From Argyresthia goedartella (taxonomy: Eukaryota > Arthropoda > Insecta > Lepidoptera > Argyresthiidae): a stretch of DNA of 64,000 bases. Positions within the stretch are counted from its first letter, which is position 1. Every line of letters starts with the position of its first letter. The notes beneath the pieces were generated by a model, which was given only the letters and a program-made list of their open reading frames with translations, did not search any database and had not been told where the DNA came from. Made by a program: the position numbers and the translations under genes. The stretch lies in contig OX463815.1 in assembly GCA_949825045.1 (NCBI GenBank), positions 31,425,356 to 31,489,355 on the forward strand. The letters run 5' to 3'. Shown in pieces: positions 21,521-33,500 of this stretch.

Positions 21521-24500
21521 GTGAGTTGACTCTTAATTATTTTTGGCCCTCAGTTTCGCCGTGTGCTAAAGGGTATGGCTATACCCACCATACATAATAC
21601 TTACAGCATTAGCATACATATGCCGACGCCTTTTTCCCGGAAGAGGGGTAGGCAGAGACTAAAGGCCTCCACTTGCTACGATCCTGACATACATCTCTCG
21701 CTTCCTCAACATTTAAAATTCTCTTCATACAAGCTCGTCGGTTACGTAACGTTTAATTGGCTAATATTTAATCGCACATCAAAAATACTGTTTTGCACAG
21801 CATGAAAGGATCAACAAAATAAGTGTTTCATGTTTATTTTTTATTTTTTATTTATTTATTTATAAACATACATACTTGTGACATCACAGTAAAAACCAAA
21901 TCGACACAAACAGACAGTAAATATAAGGACAAAAAATCTATAAATTAATCTTATCTATAACGCAGACAATAAATGGCGACCCTTGCGAATCCCGTCAAAG
22001 AACATTGGAACAGGTCCACCTCGGTTCTCTCTGTTATATCATTAAAGAGAGCGAGAGCCCTCATCACAGGTGCATCCCGCAGCATCCCCGTCCTCGCCAG
22101 CGGGATGTAGAACAGCTTATGGTTACTTGCTCAGAGGTAGTTGTTCGGCACATACTGTCCCAGCCTCGCCAACACAGAGGGTTTTCGAGCATTCCTCGGA
22201 AAACCTTAAATACATAAGTAGAAAGTGCGAGGCCCCTCCTCACCCCCAGCTCATTGTAACCAACCATGCCCAACACGAACGGGGTTGGATACATAAGCGG
22301 GAAGAAAGGATAGACTCCTTACAGCTTCAGATATAAGTACCTAACAAATCGGTTTTGCACTTTCTCCACCATGACGCTATATTTCGCTTCATGTGGGTGC
22401 CAGATAATCGCACTACTTTCTAGTTTGCTTATAACCAAATCATTGTATAGGGCACTTATAGCTTCAATGCTCCTAAACTCTCTTGATTGTCTCACTACAA
22501 ATCCGAGCTTTTTAAATGCTTGCTTAGTGACATCTACAATGTGATTACAAAACGTTGAATCAGTGGCCATACGCACTCCAAGATCTTTGACCTCTCTCAC
22601 CCGCGTCATTTCTGCCCCATCTACCGAGTACTTATGGTGGAAAGGTTCGCGTACGCGGGTGTAAGACATCAGCTCGCACTTCCCAACATTGAAGAACAGT
22701 TTGTTGTTTTTGCTCCTCTCAACCACACTATCTATATCCCTCTGCAGCTTTTCGCAATCCGAGATGTCCCTTACTTCCAGGAATAACTTGAGGTCATCCG
22801 CAAACAAGAGACAAACAGTGTCCTTAATGACCATAATGATAAATTCTAAAGGCCCCAAGTTACTGCCCTGACTAACGCCAGAAAATGTGAAATACGGCTC
22901 TGATGTAAAACCCGCATATTCCACATACTGTCTTCTGTGCTTAAGATAGCTCACAAAAAGCCACATAAGTTGGGGAGTAAAGCCGACCCCACTTAACTTC
23001 TCCAGAAGGACGAAGTTGTCCACTGTATCAAATGCCTTTCTAAAGTCGAAGTAAGTTTTAAATATTTTATGTGTACTTAAGTTAATGTTTAAAGTATTTT
23101 TGTTGTTCTTACATGTTCAACCTAAGACGAAGGATAAAGGGGGCTTCGCTTCGCCTACCCTTCACAGTATGCAAATCAGTATTTTTGATGTGCAGTTTAA
23201 TATTTCCCCTTTTAATTTACCCCTTCACTAATAAATCGCCAATTAGGTCTTTGTAGGACATTCTTGAGCGTCTCCTATGTATGTCACGCTACACGTTATG
23301 GGCGATGGCCTTGAATGCGCAGTACCTAGTCACTTTTCAAGACCTGTACATGTGCGCAGTAATTCCCGCCAACGTCGCCCCGCACTCTCAATTCGTTGCG
23401 CGACTTATGCGCGATTGATTTATTGATCTTTCGATTTTTAATGGATTATTGATATTAGGTTTGATTGAGCACACCTTTCCCCTCCTAAGAAGAGCCTTTC
23501 AAAGGAATGCAAAACTTACTTGTGCTGCTGCGCCTGCCAATACCTCCCCAATGTGAATAACCCTTGTCTTCGTTCCCAGCCAGTCTCAGTTCAGCGGGTA
23601 CTCCTATCGGCTGCATCCTCAGCGGCTACCTGATGGACGCCATCGGTAGGCGAATGACTCTCATCGTCACGGAAATACCCCTCATCATGGGCTGGGCCCT
23701 AGTGGCTTGTGCGCAGAACGTGCCTATGATTTATGTTGGTTAGTACTATTCAATTTGTGTTTAATACATTTTTAAATATAAGTAAAATATAGATTGTGCC
23801 TTACTTGACCAAGCCCATGAATGGACATTTCTTTAACTGTATTTAAAATGGTAGCTTAGACTGGTTAGTTGATATTCTTATAGTGATAGTGATAATTGTC
23901 TCTAACAAAGATAACACTGTCTACCAGCAAACCCTTATATCCATTTAAGGTAATAAAATACTATATCGTAACGCCTTTTACACTACGGGGTGGCAAAGGC
24001 TTTCATTCCCTGCTAAGCCGGTAATTTCATGCTTCATTTTCGGTTATAGGGAGCTAACCAATCGTCGAATCACAATCACGTTATAATAGGTCTTCCAATT
24101 TTTGGGATCGGCACTTTTCCAATCCAGCGGCATATATGGCACCTCATTTTATAGGAATAATAGCTGTTAAACTCATTATAAGGCTTCACGCGGGATCGGA
24201 AAATGACTCGTGATCCCGCAACACCGAGATCCCAGTATTGCGGGATTGGAAGCCCTAGCTTATTGTTCACCGCAGTTTCTTTGTTTCCAGGCAGGCTGCT
24301 AATAGGGCTCGGGTCCGGCATGGTGGGCGCTCCGGCCCGGGTCTACACGTGTGAGGTCTCCCAGCCTCATCTGCGGGGCATGCTGGGAGCCCTGGCCTCG
24401 GTGGGAGTCTCATCTGGCGTTTTGATACAGGTGGGGATAAGATTTAGAGGTTTTATTTTTGGGCGGGTAAAAGCGGGCGGAAAGTATCTGTTAGATTGTC

Positions 24501-27500
24501 TATTCAGACGTGATGGAGGTTTCGTTGTTATTATCATCTGCTTTTCGTAAAATTGCGAAAATCTGCGTGCGTCAAGAGCTATGTGGTCTGCTTTATTTCG
24601 CACATATTTATCATTTTCGTCAATCGTCAGTGGTTATCATGCAGATAAATACCGGCGAATTTGAGAAATATTCCACATTGACCAAACACCTTGTTCATTA
24701 TTCATATTGACGGGCGAATATGTGTGGTTACGAAATACTAAAGATACGATGCCTTAGCTCTCGAGAGTATTTGGGGTAGACTTGATCCCACTAAGCCCTC
24801 TCCAAAGCATGTATGAGGCTAAGGCATAACACTTAAGCTCACCAATTTAGGACACAGATCGTCAAGTGTAGATTGACCAATCGATCAATGATGTTCGGTG
24901 AAATGAAATTCGATCAAATGCCTTTCGAACCCTTACTTACTTATACCCCTTGGGGAAAATACAAAGTCGTTAAATACCACTGAAGACATCACTATGACGT
25001 GACGTGTGTCTGATTAGCGTACTCCTACTATGAGAGGTACTACTGTTGGAATTATGTAACAAAATGTTTCAAGGCTAAGCATTTGTATGGATTATTCATT
25101 GTGTGAGTGTGGACAATGGAGTTCATTAATTACAATACAATCACTTTTTGAGAATTCAATACAATTACTACACAGTATGTAACAGAAAGTTGTAACATCC
25201 ATGTATGTTACTTATTGTTTTGTCGCCCCTCATTTCACAGGCGCCAATATTGTTCCGCCAATCTGTAAATAAGGCGATGTGCCCACTGAGGCGACAAAAA
25301 TGTACGGCAGGACACGAAGAAACTTGCTATTAGCAACCATTAGCACCAACATTCAAAGGAGCTGTACGCGGCATGACATGACATGCATCACATGTCGTGT
25401 CATGCTGCGTCACGCAGGTGGCCGTTACCGCATACAGTTCCTTTGAAAGCAGGTGCTGCCATGGCAAGTTTCTGTGTGTCGAGTCGCCTCAGTGGGCACA
25501 GCGCCCTACACACACGGGGTTGTTACCGCTAGGGGCCGGCCTATTGTTCTCGTAACCGCGAATCTGCATACATTGATTACCATACGGGGCCGAAAGAGAT
25601 ATTACTATTAATAAAATTGAATCTCTTTATTTTCATACTTCTATACCCGCTTGGGGCCATATTGGCTAAGTACAGTCGGCTACCGACATGATGACTTGGA
25701 GGTTTTGTGAAGGAATCATTTTTGACAAGATAGTTATAAAATGAAAGACAAAATTAGCAATGAGACACAAAGTTTTTATATTTGGATCAAATAGAAATAT
25801 GTATAGGTAAAATTATAGGTAAAATAGCACACAAGCACTTCATACACTGCACACTTATGTGTCTAAACATGAAGCGACACCTGCACCTATCGTTCATTTT
25901 CAAGGCTACGTCCAAAGCCTTGTATGAGATAAGAAATAACGTTTTGTTTGGCTTAGCTAAAATGCATCCCTTCCTAATTGGTTAACGAAACAATGACATG
26001 AAACATAAAATAAAATATCTAAAGATGGCTTAGTTAAGTATATTTGTAAAATGAAAGGGGTAGAGGGTAAGTAACCAAGGTCATCAAGCAGGTAAAGCCA
26101 CTCACGATGACTAATGAACGACATATGTTTGAATCTGTGGACAGAAGTTTCAAGAACGCTATCACAAGCTAACTGTTGTTAACTGTACTTTCTACAATGC
26201 TCTTTGGCCAAGTGCTAGTTGCTTTTCATTTAAATTATAATGGTCGAGAAAGGTTTTGGCCCCTAGCGGTAATACTCTTCGGCCCTAGCGGCAACAACCC
26301 CACACATGAGCAGTACGATTATTTTAACTTTACCGCTCACCACTTCTCGGCTTTTGATTTTTTTAATCGTAATAGTAGTTTATGTGACTGATACATAATG
26401 GTGGGCATTAAAACTCGAGAGTGGGTAGGCGAGTTTCATAATAATATCACTCGAGAGCTTTAATGCCTAATTATGTACAGTTACATACACTAGTTTATCT
26501 ACATACATATCATAAGCTCTCTTTGATGTGTTCAGGCATTGTGGCATTGAGTTGTTTAGCTTGTACTGTAGTACCAACTTCACAGACAAAGTAGGGGCAA
26601 GACAAGAAATGAGTTTTTACAAAGTAGTTTAACATTATGCTGATCGTAACGAGCTGTTTTTGGACGCAGTAAAGAGGGTTTATGATACCTGTGTAGTTAA
26701 ATAAATAAACTGCTTTGAGATTTTCCCCTTAATATACTTCATGATACACCTCTGTGCCAAATTTCAAGTATCCAGGAAATGTTGATCACTTTCAGCGACT
26801 AAAACCGAGAACGCCGAGAAGAGTCGAGCGGTAAAGTTAAAGGGATCGTACTTTACCTAACCCTGAAGATATTGCCGTGTAAATTTGCGCAGAAAAATAA
26901 CTACAAATAGCATTGTATGTCAGTCACTTTATAATTTACCTCTAATCTTTATGCAAGCAAGTTGGTGACATATTGATATCACGAGAATATGGCAGAGTGG
27001 TGCATATTAACATAAATGTGAAAATAATTCAGTCACGAATACACGATACTTATTATCTACCTACATGTTATGTGCGGTCCGGACTCGAACGCGACGGGTT
27101 CCGTACCATCGTACAAGAAAACTTAAGCACTAAAAATAATTAAACAAATACAAAAAGATTATAATATTATGTCCAAACGTGGATTCGAACCCAGAACCTA
27201 AATATTGCGCTACCGATATCCAACCGATTGCGCCACCACAACCATGTAATATCCCGCGAAATCTACGGTCATATTTGAATCATGATATGGTTTCGCGAGG
27301 GGCGGCAAAATTTTATTTATAAAATCTTAAGTAGTTTTTGTTAGTAGTAGTAGTTTATTTGTTGCTGTAGCGGCAAAATCTATGAAAAATTCAACTCTCT
27401 AGAGCTTTTACGGTTCATGAGATAAATCCCGCGGACGGACGGACAGACGGTCAGATGTAATGTAATAGGGACCGTTTGGCACCCGACGGGTACGGGACCC

Positions 27501-30500
27501 TAAAAACGATCACATTCTGGGTTGTAATTTACAACACAATAAACACAATTTAACCGGGTTTAATTCTATAGTTATAGTCTTATCGTTAGATAAGTAATCC
27601 ATTATTGACTCAACGTATGTCGTATAAGGTCACAATTGCATTAGCTGATACAGAGACACCACACATATCTTATCTTCAAACTTATTATCATAGCGCAACG
27701 CCCCATCGAGGTATGAAGGTTTCCTTGCGATGTTTTCCATCACCGTTTTTTTGTTGGAGGGGATAAAATGGAATCACCCATGCCCAGGAGTCAAACCTCC
27801 CTGCTATGTCCGGGTCCCTACACATTGAGCGGGCACCAGCTCGTGAGTATCTGGGCTAAAAACAACCAATTTTGTTGTGTTGTATGACAGTTATCTATAA
27901 TCGATATAACTGTGAGCCATGGCCTCGGTATATGCTGAAGGCTTTCTACCTGCAATTTGCCCATTTCAGCGATATATATGTTTGTATGATATATATGGGA
28001 GGAGTTTGCCTGCTAACTAGTGATGCAACGAATACGAATACGAATATTCGTATTCGCCGAATAATAGACATTTACCGAAAATTCGTATTCGGCGAATACG
28101 CGCGTCGGTCGTCGGCGAAAACGCGCGTCGGTCGTCGGCGAAAACGCGCGTCGGTCGTCGGCACGTAAAAATACGACGATCCAGTGGCCTTTGGGCGAGA
28201 AGATGTCCATTTTCCAAGTCTGAAAAAACTCCCCCAAAAATATTTTTCACTGAAGCCATGTTCAGTCGCCTCGGAAAGAGTTTTTTCAACAGCTGGAAAC
28301 ATCCAGACTGAAAAACGAAATCGCCTAAAACCAGAAAATCTACAAATTGTATGTTTTTTAAATAAAAATTTGCCTATTGTAAATTTTAATTATTAGGAGA
28401 ATAGAAATTCATCAAATAAATTAGTCTTTTATTACCATGGCAAGATATTCGTATTCGTATTCGTATTCGTATTCACCGAATAGTAGGTTTGATATTCGTA
28501 TTCGTAAAAGTAGTATTCGTTGCATCACTACTGCTAACCCGATTTTACGAGCGGACATCAGCTCATAGTCAAAGGGCATGATAGCGCATGTTAGGAGGGC
28601 AGATGGCCCACGCTATTAAGAGATAGTTATATAATTATAAGCCGATGCTAATCCTAACTAATTTATATTTGGGTCATTTAGGGGGGCTCTAACCAGTCCA
28701 GGAGGTTCAAAAAGGTTCCATCACCGTTTCAACGATTAAAGAAAATAAAGTATCACACCGCGACCGCTGTGGTGTTGCGGTCGAGGCTGGGCTTCCCAAG
28801 CGAGAGGTTCGGGTTCGAATCCCGGCTGGGGAGGAAGAAAAAAAAACAGATCTTGGATGTTTACATGTTTGTGAGGTCGCTGTTTCTAGTTCCCACGCCA
28901 CATGTTATGCTATGGTCTGTTATTTTCATTCGACGGACTCGTTTGACAACCCAAAATGCACAAATGTTGCTAGGGTATAAACAGTGCTGTACATATCGAT
29001 GGTCGATAAATACTCAGATTATAAGCAAACCTCAAACTATTTGCATCAGCAGATGAATATTTATGACTGGATTATTGTTCTACCAAATTAAGTAGTACTC
29101 GCCATAGTCAGATAACAAAGACATCCTCTACTAAATCGTGCAAATGTCTGGTTTAGAATACTGGGATGGTGTTTAGAAATAAAAACTCTATATAATTCGT
29201 TAATTGCTGTTAAGTTATTTCAATGCTGACAATTACTGGGAACTATTGGCATATATCAAAACAGTGAAAAACCACACTACTGGATGGTGCAAAAAACAGG
29301 TGACTTTTTTTTTAAAATCTGTGCGTTTGATGCCCGGCTAAGAAAAATCAAATGATGCAGTTTTATGTTTCAACAAAATCTATGTCATGGTTCGTGCAGC
29401 GAAAACTTTTATCTCCTTTAGTTTCTGATTTTGCCTTACTATCCCTTTCAAACGGCCTAGCTTCTATAACAGCTGACCGCCCGGCTCAAAAGTAGTATGA
29501 TATTGACTTACTACTATCATTTATGTTACGCTCCATAAAGGTAATCGTAATGTTCTTATATGCTAGCTTATGAATTTGCGACTGGCTGCTGTTGACTTAT
29601 TTTTTTTGCGAAGATGGATGACGAAGAACACTTTTCAATCAGAAATAAACAAATATTTACTACAGCAGTTTTCCCAAGGTACACATCCTTTGATGAATTA
29701 TGCTGATAATTCATCGTAGACCGCTGGGTCTACGCTGATGATTCATCATTGCCATAGTTTCCTATGACAGGGTTTGTTGAAGTGTTAACCAATATTGCGC
29801 TTATCACATTGCATATATAAAGGGTTTCCTCTAAATAATGAATAATCTATTAATAGGCCTCTACAATCTGAACAACTATCACTATAAAACCGAATCGATC
29901 AAAGCAACTTTGTTTTTCATATTTCTATGTACAGGTTAGCTGACCTGCAGGCCCAAAATGTATGGATATGTCAAAAATAAAGTTGCGCTAAAACGCCAGC
30001 ATAAATCAAATTTTACACGTGGGTCGTAAACAAACAAATCCAAACAAAATATTTACACAAATTACAATAAGATTGCAAATACAAAAGAAAAACACTAAAT
30101 AACAATTAAAAAAACAAACCAACTTTGCAACGGCACACACAACCCAGTTTCTACCAGCAATATTACTGTGTGTAGGCCATAAAGGTTATTGAAGGTACGG
30201 AACCCTAAAAATTTGCATGTTTACGAGTAGTACAAATAGTTTTTCAGTTTTTTTTTATATGAACTCGACAAGCGTTAAAGTATCCCATAGAAATATTCCA
30301 CTATTTGGATAACGTACGTTTCACATACGATATCGCTAACCAAACATATGAATATGCTAAATACTATACTTGTTCCAAACAGGAACTATAATATTAGCAT
30401 ATTTATCATTACTGATAATATCACGATCCTCTGGCACGAGACATTAAATTCCAAGACCAAATATTTTGTCCACAAGATAACTTAAGCATATACTTGTGAA

Positions 30501-33500
30501 TAACTCAGGTTATCCAGTTGCAAAACCTCGCAAAGTCTTGGGGCATGGCGGTGCCCTCGCCAAGTTGAGTTGTATTCACATGGACGTTTTTTTGGTTTTG
30601 GCGATAAAATTTACAATCAATGAAAATTACACAAATATTCTCCGAAAATTGTAATAATTGAATTATTTATAATTTAAAATTTTGGATTTCTTTCTGACAT
30701 TATGCAACTTGACAATATAAACTGTGGTTCTATTACATCATGAATGAAATGAAATAAACAGGTGAAAATACGTCGATAACTTCCTAAAATGTGTGAAATT
30801 TAATCGCACATATTTTTAAGTACATAAATATAGTTAATAAAATGTTGGAACAGGAACCTAGGTAAATACTTTATTAATACGAATAAAAGTATATTTTATA
30901 CATTGAAATATTCTCGAATTTACAATTAGTATGGTTTTAAGTTTGTAAGGAAATTTCATTGTTCGCCGGCTTCTTAAGTACGTACAAAACCATGTAATGG
31001 GGAAGATTACGCAAAACTTTTTGGTAGAGTGCATTGTATACTTGTAACTTGATAAACATTGTCAACAGCAACAAAGAGTTTCATTCATCTGAGGTTCTAT
31101 GGATATCTGGTTATTGACAATTCTCTCTTTGCATAATTTAATTTGCTTCACTTGCTTCTACACTGTGATCATTTTGTAAGTAACCTCAGATGAACGAAAC
31201 TCTTTGCTTACTTACTCTGTGTTTACTATCTACAAACTTTTAGCGCCCTCTACGTGGAACTAATTTGACAGTTTGCTTCCCAATGGTGAAGCAAACTGAC
31301 AACTCGCAATGGCGAGTGAGTTTTGTGCAAACGTGTAGATCGTTCAAACTGCAAATTCGTTCGACCAAGTTTCATCATATTTTCGGTATTCACGGAACAC
31401 AACCAAATTTCTCTTTATTTTTGTTTAGCTATCTATTTGTGTCTGTTCGCAAGAGGGGTCTGCGGGTCGGATTTCGAAATTACGGACTTACATGTTTTTT
31501 TTTCTATCATTATTTTATTTATGGAAATCGATAGTCCTAATAAAGGCAATAATATGTTCTCAGAGCATTTTTTGATGTAAATGTTATAATTTGCGAGAAA
31601 AAAATATTTCATAAAAATAATATACGGAGCGATATCGGATTTGCTCTTTGAGTACCAAGGCTTAAAAGTGCTCAAGCTGGTTTTTTGTATATGACACCAC
31701 ATCTATAATCTACAGGTTGGAAAACAAAAGGATATTATGCAGTATATCCTCATTTGACACAACATCCTTAAATTTCTGGAATGTCCTTCTCTATCTTTTC
31801 TAAAGTCTTTGTTTCTCGCTTCTGAAGCTTCTATAGAAAGTTTTTCGATGGGAATATAAATATATAAAAAGGCTGCTGTTTTCCTTCAAAGCTAAGAAAA
31901 TTTAGCAACATCTACATGTTCTCCACATGCTATTGTTTGCAATATAACTAACTAAGTATTTATATATAGGTCTCCAGCTTTAGTGGACTGCAGCACTTAA
32001 ATTTGGTGTTCAACTTCTCTTTTTGCTGACTCATTAGTTTCTTTCATGAATTTGAACTTAATAGGTCGACAGTAAAATGTGTCTGACGGTCGATCGTGTT
32101 TCCACATAATAACATCATCCGAAAGAATCCTTAATGGAACCAAACTAATTAAACCAAACAATACGGGTGATGGGTCCGAAGGTGTACAATTTGCTACCGG
32201 ACGACATTACTAATGCACCAAGCTTCCTAAACTTTAAAATTTAATTAAAAAATTGGTTTGTCAAGAAGTCGTTCTACTCTTATGAAGAATTCATAAATTT
32301 TAAAGAACGACGTACATATTCTTTTATTTGTACCAATAATATTACATTATACTCTTACGAGTAATGACAACTTCCTTATAAATGATGTGACAAATGTTTC
32401 CTTAATCTAATTTTATTTTATACATTTTATACATTTTATTAATTTTATGAATTTTGTTTGACTTGTAATGTATATTACCAATAAATGATGTCTTATGTCT
32501 TATGTCTTATGTCTTATGTCTTATGTCTTATGTCTTATGTCTTATGTCTTATGTCTTATGTCTTATGTCTTATGTCTTATGTCTTATGTCTTATGTCTTA
32601 TGTCTTATGTCTTATGTCTTATGTCTTATGTCTTATGTCTTATGTCTTATGTCTTATGTCTTATGTCTTATGTCTTATGTCTTATGTCTTATGTCTTATG
32701 TCTTATGTCTTATGTCTTATGTCTTATGTCTTATGTCTTATGTCTTATGTCTTATGTCTTATGTCTTATGTCTTATGTCTTATGTCTTATGTCTTATGTC
32801 TTATGTCTTATGTCTTATGTCTTATGTCTTATGTCTTATGTCTTATGTCTTATGTCTAATGTCTTATGTCTTATGTCTTATGTCTTATGTCTTATGTCTT
32901 ATGTCTTATGTCTTATGTCTTATGTCTTATGTCTTATGTCTTATGTCTTATGTCTTATGTCTTATGTCTTATGTCTTATGTCTTATGTCTTATGTCTAAT
33001 GTCTTATGTCTTATGTCTTAATCATAAAGATTCTTGAGTCAACCAAATCACCCTTTTGCTTAAAATTGCTTTATCCTGAAGCCTCATCATAGGCTCATCA
33101 TTTGCTTACAAGTTTTACATAAGCATTTTTTCCATTTTTCAATGATTTGCAATTTTGAGTCTTGACATAGTTATATCAAGCAAAGCTTGCAATTTTGTCT
33201 TCGCTCCTTCCTCAGTGACAATTAAATATTCTTTTGAGGGATAACAATCCAGTTTTGCTTATCCATCTTTGAAATATGAAGGAAACAGACCAAAATGTAA
33301 TTAATTGGCTGACTCTCTCAGACTCATTTATTGCCACTTTCAACGTTTAAAGTGACACTAACAGACCCAGTGCCTTTTCAGCTTAATATTCATATTTTTT
33401 ATTTAATCTGAACTGAACCTGGTTGGTTGGATGGACCAAAATTCTGCTCACGTCTTCATTACTTTGTCTATCAAAGTTTTTACTCTTGACCTTAACAGTT

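Noticed and set aside
32485..33037. Three overlapping open frames encoding MSYVLCL repeats
   Set aside because: They are the unavoidable translation of a 7-bp satellite in all three frames, with no start context, splice site or non-repeat domain.
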